Shown one piece after another: positions 44,714-56,869 of a DNA stretch of 64,000 bases. Numbering within the stretch: position 1 is the stretch's first letter; each line of letters starts with the position of its first letter. Below the pieces are notes generated by a model that was not told where the DNA came from, searched no databases, and was given only the letters and a program-made list of their open reading frames with translations. Source of the DNA: Aphanomyces cochlioides (taxonomy: Eukaryota > Oomycota > Saprolegniomycetes > Saprolegniales > Verrucalvaceae); assembly GCA_019828595.1 (NCBI GenBank), contig JAHQRK010000015.1, positions 1,550,001 to 1,614,000 of the forward strand. Reading direction: 5' to 3'. Both the position numbers and the translations under genes were made by a program.

Positions 44714-46120
44714 CTAAGCTGTTGTGATAAGTGGTGTTTTTTCCTCGAGATACAATTCGTTTTCTTCCGCTTCATACAGCCAGGCAATGGGCAATCGAAT
44801 AACTTTTTTGTACTACGACATTCAAAGTAAGCCAAAATTTTATGGGGACCATCCATGGCTTACCATGAGAGTACCGACAGCTAACACAATAAAGCCTGTT
44901 AACTCGAGCCTACGTAATTGTTAGTATAGCTGGTATTGTAGCGAAGCACATACCAGCTCCATGGAGTCCAAGGTTCGCCAGCAGAGTCGCCGCTCGTCCA
45001 ACCCGCCACATAATACAGGAATAACGCGGCGACCCAAATACCCAATGCTCGAGCCGTCTAAAATTGCATATCGATGAGTTTCGAGCAGGATAATGCAAGG
45101 AATACGTACGTCCAAGAAGCACGACATAACAGAACTCAAATACTTGGTCACACAACTCGCTGAAAACTAGCCAAGACGATGAGACGACAGTCATGGCCAT
45201 GGGTTTACGTTGTAAATTCCAGTGCAGACACAAAAGAGGAAGATAGAGCCGACAAGCGATGGCGAATTGCTGACCTTGACAAACGAGTCGATAAAGTCTT
45301 CGTGCCAAATCATGGTCAAGCTGCTTCCAGGAGCCGTGAGCGTCAAGAGAGGACCCAAGACAATAAAGCAGACAAGTCCCCAGAGTCCTTCCCATCCGAC
45401 TAGCACTGCAGGATTCACCTGGCGCTCTGTCAAGAGCCATTCCTCCACGACATACTGCCACGCAGTCACAAATTGGGACAGAACGACGCACGCAAAGCCC
45501 AAGACTTGATTAGCATGGCTGACTTGAGAGTCGACAGATTCGGCTGAGGTAGAGTGCAAGACGCCAACGTACGCGACGAGTGTAATCGCGAGCACAACAA
45601 GGCCAATGCTCATGTATTGGTAGGCGAAAAGTCGTTTTCCCATGAATTGCACCAAAATGACAGCGTTGAAAATCACCAGCGAGCCTTTCGTCATTTGGTG
45701 AATCGATGGCGTGATCCACAAGAGGCCGACGTTGGCAAAGACCGTGCAGAGCAGGTCGAGCGCCGAGGGCACGAGGAACCACAAGATGGTATTCCACGAC
45801 ACACTAATGTTCTCGACAGTTGCTGGATTCTTGCGCTTTTGAATCAAGTGCTGGATCCACACGACAGCTAGACACCCAGCCATACCGAGCTTCATTTCAA
45901 GGACGCCAAACCATGGCTTGTCAAACAAACAGTCCTTCGAGACTGCGCCGTTGACGATGCACGACTCGGTGCCTTGAGCTCGAATGCCATACTGTGCCTT
46001 GGTCACGATAGTGCAGAGAGTGCCCGCGACGAGCATGAGGAATCCCCAGAAGAAGCCAATGCGCGTCGCATCGGCAGCAGAGGCAGGCTGCGGCGGTGGC
46101 AACTTGTCGACTTGACTCAT
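44714..46120 (-). CDS. SLC35F-like drug/metabolite transporter (paralogue B)
   Basis: Five exons give about 405 residues: 45209-46120, 45110-45166, 44954-45057, 44864-44909 and 44714-44812, with introns of 42, 52, 44 and 51 nt. Segments such as IGFFWGFLMLVAGTLCTIV, PWFGVLEMKLGMAGCLAVV, NFSASCVTKYLSSVMSCF, TARALGIWVAALFLYYVAG and LELTGFIVLAVGTLM fit a ten-helix DMT transporter of the SLC35F6 type. It is a tandem paralogue of the gene at 40216-41618, with conserved intron positions and a shared YKKVIRLPI start of the cytosolic tail. A TTGATTGG word lies about 20 bp upstream of the start codon. Confidence 0.88.
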
Positions 46121-47106
46121 CGATGCAACTTTGGACTTTGATTGGCACGGTGTCGATCATTGTAATGCTCCAATTAACCGGAAGGTATACGGAATCGTCA
46201 CTTTGCACTTCCGTGTGAGACTGACTTTGCACTTTGCACTGTCTCCAAGCTGTAGATCTAGCTCATTTAGATGTCTAAAGCTGTAAGATGGGCGAAGATC
46301 TCTGTGGAGCCATTTGAATGTGACAACGAGGAGGACGTCAGTGCAAGCCACTGGTGTGGTTCGGTGACTCGAACCCACTTGAAATTTCTATTGGCACCTT
46401 TGAAAAGGGTGCAAGATACAGCCCCACCCGACTCTTGTGGACTGTCGTAAAACAGACGAGAAGACACGAACGAGTGAGCGACAGTAAGGAGTTGATGTGA
46501 CCAGCCTCTTGAAACAGCTCGCATTTTCCAGCACGACGTGAGCAGTGTGTTGTCGATCGCGCCACCGAGTTGCCAAACGTGACGGCTTACTTGCCTTCAA
46601 GGTATCCAAGACCTTGTGGCAGAGTGTAGTGTGCGACTATGTACAGCAATAGAATTGCAGCAGCCTCTTGGTTGAGCTGGATGTCATCCACATCACGAAA
46701 ATTTGATAAAATTGTGATGGAGAGAGTGCAGCAAGGGAACTAAACGGACATTGCTGTTTGTCCATTCAGCATGAATGGCGTCAAATCGTATGGCTTCAAT
46801 TAGAGATTGATAAGAATGCTGCTGGTTGGGCGAAGCGGGAGCAATGGATGTGGAAGACAGAGGGCAAACCCATCAACCGTAGTCAGCCTGGTGGTGCTAT
46901 GAAATGAATGGAACGAGGACACACCACGCAACTCAACTATTTCTCTCTCTAACCGCACTGCCTAATCCCAGGACCGTCGGTAGAACCCTGGACGACATGG
47001 TGCCTTTGGTTGATCTTTTGGCAGTGACCAGTCAAACGGCATCCATGAACTTTAAACGTGACAACCATGGAAACTTCCTTGAGACAAAAATTTGAAACGG
47101 CTGGCG
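46121..47106. other. Intergenic, no assignable gene
   Basis: Only short overlapping frames with no recognisable product. Confidence 0.3.
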
Positions 47107-48341
47107 TTACATCGGTTTCACCATCGTGGCGGCTTGGAGAGCTCGAAAATCCGCTTCAATTGCAGCCATGAGTTTGTTGGCATCAATGGACTTGTCCGTC
47201 GCGACGGAGAAATACAACTCGTTGGCAAAGCTCGTGATGCCAATGCCAACGTTGACACCAGGCGGCGGGCACATGAATCCTCGAAACATTTCAATGTTGT
47301 CGTCGCCGAGGGAAAACTTGACTGGCGGACCGCGGACGGTTGAAATCGCGACCGAGACGCGCTTTGTAAACTATTGCGTCGTCCACTTCAGGAGAGGCTT
47401 CGGCAGAAGACACGACAGACGGTTAGAACCAACGTCAAGTCTTTCTCGAGTGACGTTTTGGTCTCGTTTGTCGACTTGGCAATAGCTTTGGCACGCTGGA
47501 CGCGATCTATCATGCCTATAGGTAGTTGGATCATGAGCGAGCTAAAGCAGTTGCTAGTCCTGGAAATGTAGCGTCGTGGCTGCGCATGTCAACAGGGATG
47601 GCTGCGCGAAGAAAGCCGTGAATTCCAGCTCGTTGTTCGGTCGGGGGAAGGACGTCATGCGACCTCCCGCGACAATCGACTGGAGCACGTCGTTGATGGA
47701 GCTCTGCCAAGAACTTTGACTTCGTCGACGTGCAGCGTCGAGGCCAAACGCAAATTCTTCGATGTATTCCCTGGCTGCTTGAAATATGCCGTCGATTCAG
47801 TTGTGGCGAACAACAGCGTTAGTTTGCGCACGTAAAGCTACAGAAACCTGGCAAAGAGAGCAAAATGAGACCACAAAGTTTGCCTGGCATGTTGGGAGTG
47901 TCGTGGGATCTCAAACGCACGATCCATGTCAAAGAGAGCTATGTGGGCCTGCCACATGGATGCACCATCGTCGAGACAATGGTGCTTTCGCCACAGCAAA
48001 TGCATCTTTCCACCTTCCTCGACTATTTCCAAGTCCCAGGGTGGCTTATTCATGTTGAGAGGCGCATTGAGCAGTGTCTGGGCGGCATGAGCATGGTTTC
48101 TCCACCCTGCAGCGAGTGGTCCGCCGGGTATGACAAAGTCGTCGTCGTCGACTGTCGAGCGGAAACGATAGAAGAAATCGCTCTCAATGCGTTCGCGAAA
48201 ACGCGAGACCAGGACGTCTCGCGGCAGGACGCGGTCAATCGTCAAGATGGAAAGGATAATGGACAAGTTGGTGTTCGTCTCCGTGACCGTGACGAGGGTC
48301 GTTAGGCCAAGTCGTATCATCCTGTCAGTTCGCATCGCCAA
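47107..48341 (-). pseudogene. Wax ester synthase/diacylglycerol acyltransferase (WS/DGAT), broken
   Basis: Minus-strand pieces match a WS/DGAT acyltransferase, which esterifies acyl-CoA to alcohols or diacylglycerol. The active-site motif HHxxxDG is present as WRKHHCLDDGASM. Further on come HVDEVKVLG, INDVLQSIVAGG, then FLRAAIPVDMRSHDATFPG, and near the end GVNVGIGITSFANELYFSVAT. These lie in different frames, and stops occur at about 47838 and 47500. Some breaks could be introns, but the shift between VKVLG and INDVL (near 47705) and the next one near 47650 lack plausible splice sites. The N-terminal part is also short. I call it a likely pseudogene. Confidence 0.65.
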
Positions 48342-48984
48342 CTGACAGTTGTGAATTTAAGACAACTCAAAGCGTGTTAGATTATCTTTAGCACCGAGCG
48401 GTGCGTTCCTTCTTCACAATGTGCCAGGTGCATTTTGGATCGTTATGAACCCACCGCGAAGTCAAAGTGGAGTCCCCGACTGGACAACTGCTTTCATGGT
48501 CACAATCTTGCTAAAAGATCTGACCATCGACACAAAATCCAGGTGGATATTAGCTGGAGTGTGGCCTAAAACTCTTCTCCTTGCAGTGTGCATTCCTTTT
48601 GGAGGATTTATCGGCAGGATTGCATCGGTGAGCCTACCTGTCACTCTTGCATCCTTTCAGCTCACAACAAGCACAGATCAGCGCGCGGAATCCAGGGAAA
48701 GGCTAGAAAATTTGCTAGAGTCTTCAAGCACTTGTTTCTTACTGCGCTATACTGCTGAAACGCGAGCTTTAGCGGATTGGCGCGGTGCTTGCGGTGGGGA
48801 TGGCCTTTCCATCAATTTGTCGCATCCGGATGTGGAATATTTATCCGAACGAATCATTTCACACTGTCAAATTGCAGTGTTTGGATAATCTAGTAGCCAA
48901 TCAAATTATTCATATTATTTTTGGAATTTTATGATTGGACGATAATTTCCAGTCTCGTTTCTTGTCACAGTTTGAAAAGCGACA
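48342..48984. other. Intergenic; upstream of the ankyrin gene
   Basis: A plus-strand frame of 155 codons (48421-48888) is open but unrecognised. AGCCAATCA (48895) and ATTGGAC (48933) words lie within 90 bp of the ankyrin start. Confidence 0.35.
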
Positions 48985-50994
48985 ATGGCGGCATCGACAG
49001 CCGTCCTCCTCGACAAGACGATCTTGAGCTTGATCCAGCAAGACCAGTATGGCGTCTACGAAGACATACGAGAAAGATTCATAGAGGCGCATTATATGGT
49101 CAAGTTCGAGCTCTCCCGTGGGTCAGACAACCCAGGGCTGTACACTTTGCCACCAACTTTTCGTGAGCTGAGCATGGCCACCAAGGATCCCGACACGGGA
49201 TGCATTGCTCTCCGCTCGGACGATCTTTGCCTCCACGAAGGCCACCGGGATCCAAGATTTCCGTTGCATTTGGCGATTTTTGAAGGAAACCTCGACGCTG
49301 TCCAGCGAATCCTGTGTTGCCGACGAGACTTGACGTCAATGGACGCACTATTCTGTGCCGTGCGGCACAATCAACATGCCCTCGTTGACTTCTTTGCCCG
49401 ATCTCTTGACTCAATTCCAGAGCTGTGTCGACTACCAACTGAAGAAGCCCAGCGCATCTCGTTTCGCAATTTCCATTTGATTGATGTCGCTTCGACTTTT
49501 GCTGACCTCACCATTCTTCGCATATTGCATGATCATCAAGTGGGTGATGCAACCGTTGCTGCTGTGGATGCAGCGGCTGCAGCTGGCAACTTAGAAATGG
49601 TGCAATTTCTACTCTCGAATCGTCAAGAAGGCGGATCCAGTGATGCAATCATTCGAGCTGCTGGCAATGGTCACCTTGCGATTATTCAATATCTCACCGA
49701 GCAATGCCCAACTCTCACAACTACGACGGCAGCCATGGACCAAGCGGCGTCTAATGGCCACTTGGAAGTTGTGGAGTATCTTCATGAACACCGAACGGAA
49801 GGCTGCACTGAAGCCGCGATGGATCGCGCTGCTCGAGGGGGGCACTTAGCCGTCGTGGAGTTTTTGCATCGTCATCGAACGGAAGGTTGTACGACTCGCG
49901 CTATGAATGAGGCCTCTGCCAAAGGACATTTGGAAGTTGTGAAGTTTTTGCACTTCAACCGCCAAGAAGGGTGCACGCAGAACGCCGTGGATAGTGCGGC
50001 CTTCTGGGGCCATGCTGATGTCCTTGAGTTCCTGACGACACATCGAACTGAAGGCAAAACATTGACGTCATGGGCTCGCAACATTATCCAAGCCAATCTC
50101 GACGTTCTCAAGCTGCTATACAAAATGAATGGCACGTTTGGAAGCGTGGACTTCAACGTCAATGTTGAATACCTCGAATTAATCGAATTCCTCCATGAAA
50201 TTGGCCACCCGATGGCCAATTTGTGCCCAGCCTCCGTCGCCGTTGTGCAGTTTTTCCACGACCATGCCATCCCATTCACAGACAAACATGTCGTCTACGC
50301 CGCACGCGATGGACGTTTAGACGTTGTGAAATTATTTGACCAGCTCAATGCTCCATTCACCGCTGAAGTCGTGGACTCTGCAGCTTCCGGTGGACATTTC
50401 GAAATTGTGAAATACTTGAAGGAGCACCGTCAGGAAGGCTGCACGACTGTTGCGATGGACGAAGCTATCTATGTGAATCCACCAGAGTTGGCGCTCGAAA
50501 TTGTCAAGTATTTGCATGAAAATTTCAGTACTGGCGGGACGACTCAAGCTTTGGATAGCGCGGCAGAGCTAGGTCGCTTGGAAATTGTCAAATTCTTAAC
50601 GGAGAAGACGTCATTTGGCTGTACGACGCACGCCATGGACAGCGCCGCTGCCAACGGCTTCTTTGACGTCGTCCAGTACTTGAATGACCACCGAAGTGAG
50701 GGCTGCACGACTGAAGCCATTGACCAAGCTGCAGCGAGAGGCTATTTGCCCATTGTAGAATATTTAGCATCCCATCGAGCCGAAGGCTGGACAGATTATG
50801 CGTTGGAAGAGGCCGTGCGTCTGGGCACAACTTTTGTGGTTCAGTTTTTGTGCGAGCATCAAGCCAAGTCAAACTTCAGCAAAGCCACCGTCGAGTCGTT
50901 GCTAGCTGAATGCGCCGGAAAATCCGACTACGATAATGTGTGGGAGACCATTTCGTCCATCTTGGCTCAACGATTGCAATCCATGGAGGAGTAG
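48985..50994 (+). CDS. Ankyrin-repeat protein
   Basis: 669 residues in one exon. A non-repeat N-terminal region (to about residue 90) is followed by ankyrin repeats to the end. The clearest have a 28-residue period, for example GHLEVVEYLHEHRTEGCTEA, GHLAVVEFLHRHRTEGCTTR and GHLEVVKFLHFNRQEGCTQN. This repeat type is highly expanded in saprolegnialean oomycetes. Ankyrin repeats mediate protein-protein contacts, and no other domain is present. The partner is unknown. The stop lies 20 bp from the stop of the convergent DnaJ gene, so the 3' ends probably overlap. Confidence 0.92.
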   Translation: MAASTAVLLDKTILSLIQQDQYGVYEDIRERFIEAHYMVKFELSRGSDNPGLYTLPPTFRELSMATKDPDTGCIALRSDDLCLHEGHRDPRFPLHLAIFEGNLDAVQRILCCRRDLTSMDALFCAVRHNQHALVDFFARSLDSIPELCRLPTEEAQRISFRNFHLIDVASTFADLTILRILHDHQVGDATVAAVDAAAAAGNLEMVQFLLSNRQEGGSSDAIIRAAGNGHLAIIQYLTEQCPTLTTTTAAMDQAASNGHLEVVEYLHEHRTEGCTEAAMDRAARGGHLAVVEFLHRHRTEGCTTRAMNEASAKGHLEVVKFLHFNRQEGCTQNAVDSAAFWGHADVLEFLTTHRTEGKTLTSWARNIIQANLDVLKLLYKMNGTFGSVDFNVNVEYLELIEFLHEIGHPMANLCPASVAVVQFFHDHAIPFTDKHVVYAARDGRLDVVKLFDQLNAPFTAEVVDSAASGGHFEIVKYLKEHRQEGCTTVAMDEAIYVNPPELALEIVKYLHENFSTGGTTQALDSAAELGRLEIVKFLTEKTSFGCTTHAMDSAAANGFFDVVQYLNDHRSEGCTTEAIDQAAARGYLPIVEYLASHRAEGWTDYALEEAVRLGTTFVVQFLCEHQAKSNFSKATVESLLAECAGKSDYDNVWETISSILAQRLQSMEE

Positions 50995-51014
50995 ACTGTT
51001 GTGGTAAATTAAGT

Positions 51015-52101
51015 TCACAATGGCACGGCTGATTGCAATTCATTTGGCGATAATTCCCCGCCAACGAGACGACTCAGCCACTCCTGCAGCTCGCCGTATG
51101 ACAGCTTGCTGCTTTTTTTTGGCGGAATCAACGCCACGTACTTCGTCTGGTTGCTCACTACGAGAAGAGCGCCTACCGACATTGTTAAACCAATTCTGCA
51201 AACGTTTTTCATGTACATTGACTTGCTTGGATCAAATGAGCGTCAAAGAATGATCCCCACTTGCTGTGCTGCATGCCATTATCGACATCGCACCAGGTAA
51301 AGATCAACGGATCCTTCTTGAATTCCTCTGCGGCTTTGTCAATGTGCATCCATTGCTCTACGAGGTCAAGTCAGCATAAGACATACCAAAGGGTCCTGAT
51401 AACATACCGAGATGACTGCAATAATCTGGAGATTTCCGGATGCACATGATTACGACGCGCTTTCTCTTGGTTTGAAGCAAAGCTGGAGAAAGCTCCGGCA
51501 CTTGAGGCGCATAACTCGCTGCCAGGGATGCAAAAGGACTCTGGGATACCTTGACCTCTTCCTTTTTTGGAGTTGGTGGTGAGCTTGGTCGTGGGGCTTC
51601 GGATCTTGATCTTGGAGGTTGCTCGTCGACAATTTTGTTGTAAATATACATGGCGAGAATTCCAAGGAAGAAGAAGAGGTAGATAATCGAGAATGGCGAT
51701 GAATTGCGTGGTGGAGGTGGCGGCGATGAATACGAGTAGTAGTAATAGTGCTGCTGCTGGTGGTGATGGCCATAATGGTGGTGGTATTGTTGCTGCTGGT
51801 AATTGGAGCGCTGCTGGTTGTAGTCTTGGTACTGCGACTCGTGGGTCTGCTGCTTCTTTTTGAGTGTTTCATACGCCTCTTGGACGCGGACAAACTTTTC
51901 CTTTGCGGCTTCTTGATTGCCATGAGTGTTCTTGTCTGGATGATATTTCACTGCGAGTTTCTTGTACGCCCGCTTGATCTGCTCCTCCGAAGAGCCACGG
52001 GGAATGCCTAGTGTAGCATACGGATCGGATTGATATGCATCAACGCCTAGATCGAGAAGAACAAGCACGATCGCGGCGACAAGAACGAACCGCCGCGCCA
52101 T
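51015..52101 (-). CDS. Secretory-pathway membrane DnaJ (HSP40) protein
   Basis: Three exons (51408-52101, 51223-51357, 51015-51172; introns of 50 and 50 nt) give about 328 residues. A signal peptide (MARRFVLVAAIVLVLLDLGV) precedes a J domain at about 25-90, with HPD at 54-56 that stimulates HSP70 ATPase. A Gln/His/Tyr-rich and Pro stretch leads to a membrane helix at about 137-156 (FSIIYLFFFLGILAMYIYNK). The C-terminal part (RKRVVIMCI, DKAAEEFKKDPLIFTWCDVD, TKYVALIPPKK) resembles a thioredoxin-like fold without a CxxC. By topology the J domain would face the ER lumen and use BiP. It may be related to DNAJC16-type proteins. The first ATG (52101) is used. Confidence 0.85.
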
Positions 52102-53707
52102 TCTCGAACAGTCTTGTTCTGTCTGTGGATTGTTGATAACTCCAATCACTATTTAATTGTACTTTTAAATAGTGTACTAAATCTAAAAATATATTGCGAA
52201 ATATATTGACTCTACATAAATTACTGAATATATATTGCAATATATTGATAGACTGTTCAATAAACAAACTACAGTATTCCTGGACGTCTTGACTGAAAGG
52301 AGTCTTTCCTCTTCCGCTTCGTTGGCTCCTGCTTGAGTGTGAAGGGCTTGTTGTTAATTTATTTGGAGCAGCAGCTTTTTATGAGCTACCAATGTGAAAA
52401 TGATGGGGCTGGATTTGAAAGATTCAGAACGCGGATTGTATACTATACAAACTTCAAATGTAATGTCGTGATTGTGTAATTGTCAAGGTCTTTGGATCCC
52501 TTACGGCGTCAAGAAGCGACATCAAATGCACGCAGTTGCCGCATCGAGCATTCGTCCTATACACCAATGCCCACAAGCTCAAAGGAGCAGACGTGGTCGC
52601 AAACTCGCTTGGATTTTAAACAAGGTGCATCACTTTTTGATTGGGTTTGTTGGAGGCTTGAAGTTGCCCACGGTGGTTTCTGCTGCTTTTCATGGTTGTT
52701 TACGTTGACATGAAGTTATGACGGTATCACTGGACGCACAAGCTTATCCCCATCCTGTTGAAGGGGGCCACAATCGTCAAAGGAATCAAGAAATGCGAAA
52801 TAATTCTCCACGACCAAGGAGGTAATTATTAATAACCTTCTAAATATAATATTTTAATTATATAAGATATGAGAGCACTCGCATGACGTGGCCTTCTCTT
52901 TTCATCTCGGTGGAAGCAGCAGCAGCTTGCAGAGAGCAAGTCAAATCCACCAAGCCAATACCCTCCTTTCTACGTTCCTTACCCCACACGATCATGCTGA
53001 TAGCGGAAATATTGACACTGAAACATGTATTCCGTGAGCTAACTGCCTATAGAAACGGGCTATATTGGGAACAATCATGGGATTGATATACTGTAGTCAG
53101 CAAGCGTGTTTCGCTGCAGACTATCATGCAAATCAACACTTCACAGTGCAAATACTGTATAAAATATTAAATTGTCAATTATAATATACTAATTTGGAAA
53201 ATTAATATTGCTGATTGGCATTTTCACGACCAACCACCTTGGTGTGTCAACCAGCATTCGACTTTTTCTGCTTGAGAAAATGAATGGGACAGCTTGCTAG
53301 AGATCCAACGAGCAGTCTGATTGTGATCAGCTCTCGATGATCCATCTCACTTTGACCACGACGATCCCTGACCATGAAAGTCTATAAGCCTGTCTGTCGT
53401 CCCAAGCGTCAAATGTCAGCCATGGTGTTGCGTCGGACAATTGTCTTCGCCACCAAAATGCAGGGACCACATGGGCGTATAGCAGCGCAAGGGACTCCAA
53501 GGGGTACACGAGGCTTCCACGCCTATGAACTTGCATACTAATCCCAATGCAACGTCGGGTGCGCTTCCAGCTGCCACCGTCGTCTGATTCATTCGGTTGA
53601 ACTTGCCTTCCATGTGATTTCGTGGGAACTGGACGTTGACTCAGAGACTGCCTGGCTCACCTCGAAGCGCTTGACGAGATGGGCCATTTGATAAAATCAC
53701 TCGTGCC
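52102..53707. other. Intergenic, no assignable gene
   Basis: AT-rich, with an inverted CCAAT (ccaatcac) 40 bp upstream of the DnaJ start. Overlapping minus-strand frames at 53327-53613 are unrecognised. Confidence 0.3.
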
Positions 53708-55426
53708 ATGGACTCCCCAGATCGGAATCGAGCAATGACGCTCACGCCATCCCTCTTTGACAACTTGGAATCGCCCAACAAGAAGGCTCAGGCGCAAGCT
53801 CAGCGCAGCCGCCGCTTTCGCATCGGCGTGTTGGTCGCGGCGCTTCTTGGCGTCGCCTGTGTTGCTATCGGTGCCGTCGTCGTTTTCCGTCAAAAGAGCC
53901 ACAACAGCTCGATCACGCTTTTAGCCGCAGCCCAAGCCACACCTGCGATCAAGTTGACTCTCCAATTTAAGCGCGAAAGCATGTACTACTACGGTCAGAG
54001 CTCAGCAGTCGTGTACGCTTTCCCCCGCACGAGCTCCAGCGGCGCGAATCTTGGCTACGACGGTGTCCTCGAGCTGAAACAAAGCACGACAATTGAAAAG
54101 TACGTCTACGTCAACGACAAGGCCTACTACACCAAGAAGGAAGGCAACAAAACGACCGCGGCGTCATGCCTTATGGCTTCCCAAATGCCAACCTTCAACG
54201 TTGTCGATTCCACGCTTCACAATGCCAAAGTCATTGACCGAGCTACTGTCGGATCGACTACGCTTGAAGCGACGACGGACTGCCCCCAAGGCAAACTCTT
54301 GTCGGTCGCCTTTGGCGGTGAAAAGTTTATCGTCTGCACCGCTGGAGACGACAAAGTCAAGCATGTCACCGGCCAAGATATGAACGTCGATGTCGAATAC
54401 TTGTCGTCTTTGGCTGGCGTTCCATCGCTTGACGTGCCAAAGGCGCTGGATGGCTCGGCGTTGAACTGCCAAACGATCGCCCCCAAGTCGGTCGCGACGG
54501 TCGAAACGAAATCCTTCAGTGAAGTCACGACGGCATTCACGGAAACGTTGCTTGGCACCCGTCAGGAAAGTCTCTTTGGCTCGGACTGCCAGTGCAAAGC
54601 TCGCAAGCCTTGCTTGTTTGTCCACGGCGTGTTCAACTTTATCGAAGGACCCTTGTCGGACACCTTCCCTCTCTACTGGGGTGACGTCCACAAGCACGTT
54701 CCTTGCTGCTCGACCATCAAGTTTGTCCACTTTGACACGATCAACCAAGGCTGGAACGACGACGCGATCCAGAACTCGCTCTGCAAAGCTGCCCTCCAAG
54801 TCAGTGGCTCCTCCACCAAGACGGTCGGTCCTCTCAACTTGATCACCCATTCCATGGGCAACATGATCACAGGTGCCGCGCTCGCCACTGGCAAATGCAG
54901 CTTGTCGAAAGATGTGACTTGGATTTCGTCGGCCGGACCGATGAAAGGCAGTGAATCGGCCAACTTACTCGCTGACAAGTGCAAGGGTGGTGGCTTGGAC
55001 GTCGTCATCAGCAAACCCCTCGAGTTCCTCGGCTTTTGTCCACCGACTCGTGCATTCGCCTCGTTATACTACCAAGACTCGGTGAACGCCGCCACTCAAA
55101 AGTTGTTGGTCGCATCGGCACAAGCGCGTGCCAACCACCCGAACAAGAAGGTCTTGTGCGGTACTTCTGGCTACGGCATCAACAGCATTTTCTCGATTCC
55201 GCTCCAAATTGTCGGAAGCTGGTCGGACCACAGCGGTGCCAACGACGGTGTCGTCGCTGTCGAAAGTTGTGTCGCCGGTCTCGGCAACAACTTTGGCTTT
55301 GGCGGTGACATTACCAGCACCAACTACAAGGGGCCATTGAACCATGAAGATTTGGCGTTCCGCAATGGAGATGGCTGGTTGGGCGACGACCGCAAACCCG
55401 TCAAGTGGCTCAGCTGTGCGCTCTAA
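53708..55426 (+). CDS. Membrane-anchored alpha/beta-hydrolase, lipase-like (intact copy)
   Basis: 572 residues in one exon. A short cytosolic N-terminus is followed by a signal anchor at about 39-60 (IGVLVAALLGVACVAIGAVV), so the enzyme part should be outside the cell or in a lumen (type II topology). The C-terminal half has the alpha/beta-hydrolase pattern. LFVHGVFNF is the oxyanion strand, LITHSMGNMITG has the nucleophile Ser at about 382, NDGVVAVES the likely Asp at about 513, and LNHEDLAF the likely His at about 546. Many Cys (CQCKARKPC, PCCST) suggest disulfides. The N-terminal domain (about 80-290) is unrecognised. The substrate is not evident. It is the only intact member of three tandem copies. 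Confidence 0.85.
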   Translation: MDSPDRNRAMTLTPSLFDNLESPNKKAQAQAQRSRRFRIGVLVAALLGVACVAIGAVVVFRQKSHNSSITLLAAAQATPAIKLTLQFKRESMYYYGQSSAVVYAFPRTSSSGANLGYDGVLELKQSTTIEKYVYVNDKAYYTKKEGNKTTAASCLMASQMPTFNVVDSTLHNAKVIDRATVGSTTLEATTDCPQGKLLSVAFGGEKFIVCTAGDDKVKHVTGQDMNVDVEYLSSLAGVPSLDVPKALDGSALNCQTIAPKSVATVETKSFSEVTTAFTETLLGTRQESLFGSDCQCKARKPCLFVHGVFNFIEGPLSDTFPLYWGDVHKHVPCCSTIKFVHFDTINQGWNDDAIQNSLCKAALQVSGSSTKTVGPLNLITHSMGNMITGAALATGKCSLSKDVTWISSAGPMKGSESANLLADKCKGGGLDVVISKPLEFLGFCPPTRAFASLYYQDSVNAATQKLLVASAQARANHPNKKVLCGTSGYGINSIFSIPLQIVGSWSDHSGANDGVVAVESCVAGLGNNFGFGGDITSTNYKGPLNHEDLAFRNGDGWLGDDRKPVKWLSCAL

Positions 55427-56869
55427 CTCTTGTTTTTCTCATCGTATTTTAATGTCAACAAGTCCATCATGCTGTTGCAAAGGTTTTAAGCTCAATCGTC
55501 TCGCCAAACTGCACAACGACAATCTCCCCCCAATCCGCCCCCCCTCACCGACTAGGGGCAACAAGTTCTCGTAGAATTGTTCGTCGCACCGAGGCATCTA
55601 GCGCCCACTCAATTTCATGCAGTATAATACAAGAAGGAGCTGAGCTTTCATCTTGCTACATGCAAGGGGCGGGGGGGGGCAATCCCCATGAGAGTAGAGG
55701 GAATCATTGGGTTTGTCATCATTCACACTGTCAACAAGCGTGCGACGGAGTCACGGCAGGGTTGGAAACCCGCAGTGGAGTGCTGCAATCCCTGACACAC
55801 AAATCGCGGTCTTCGTTTGTCTTCGCTATCTATCAGTAGCTGCAGTGTGTGCTCTGTCTTGTCTTTGCCAAGGGGGAGGGGGCTCTATCTACGATCCCTC
55901 CTTGGCAATCTGGAGATATCTACAGGCTACCGCGGTGTGTTTACACGACTTGAGAATGCAAATCCAATGCTGGTCTGCTCGGGCATTCTAAGACTTGACG
56001 CGATCTGCTAGAGCTCGATCGAACACTGAATTGTTCCTCACAGCGTCGAGTCAACAACGCCAACGGTGGCTTGTCCACGTCCTCGACGATGGTATGAACT
56101 CAATGAAAAGTTCGATTCTAAGATCCACGACCAGGATCGACTCGGGTCGATCAAGAAGCTGCTCATCCCTCTCTCGACTGCCCCGAGCTCTCCTACAACC
56201 TCTTTCTACCCCGTCGAGGTCTCTGGCTGTCTTGGCAACCCCAGTTGACGATGGATGCCACGGTTGGTGCGAGTTTGTCGTGTTGAAGTGCCTCCGTGAG
56301 GCCTTCTGAGCCTCTTCTTCTCCGAATTTCACGACGAGCCACTGTGGATCGCCACGACTTGGCTAGGCTGTGGAAGCGCCTGCGCTTTCTCACTGACTAG
56401 CGTGTCATGTGCTGTATGCCGATCGTCGAATGAAACATCCAACAGTTCCTATACACTCTTGCTAAATCAAAGCTTTCTCCACGATCTTCTCCTGGATAAC
56501 CTCCAACTCAACCCAACGCTGGCGGTGGCGTCGAGAAGTTCTCATTTAGCCAAGGTGGTCTAGCTCAGCTAGCTCAGCGGCGACGACACCGACGGACTTT
56601 GTTGTCCATGCAATGTTTCGATGGAGCTGGGACCAACTTGATTCATGGAGATCATCATCCAAAGCTCCAGCGAGGTTGATCTGAGTCGCGACGTTGAAAC
56701 TTGGACGGCTTTTTGTTTCGTCATCCTGTGAACAGCAACTTGAAAGTCAGATGGACGGCCAGAAGACGTCGCGCGATCTTTTTCGTGTCCCCACGAATTA
56801 TTGCACAGAGCAGCTTGATCGGTTTGGTCCCCCTCGCCTGGATGGACGCTCATTATTCAATTTGCCGCC
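55427..56869. other. Intergenic, no assignable gene
   Basis: Contains a G-rich run (ggggcggggggggggcaatc near 55670) and short frames with no recognisable product. Confidence 0.35.

Noticed and set aside
56550..56590. tRNA A-box-like tagctcagctagctcagcgg
   Set aside because: No B box, acceptor stem or cloverleaf can be formed around it.
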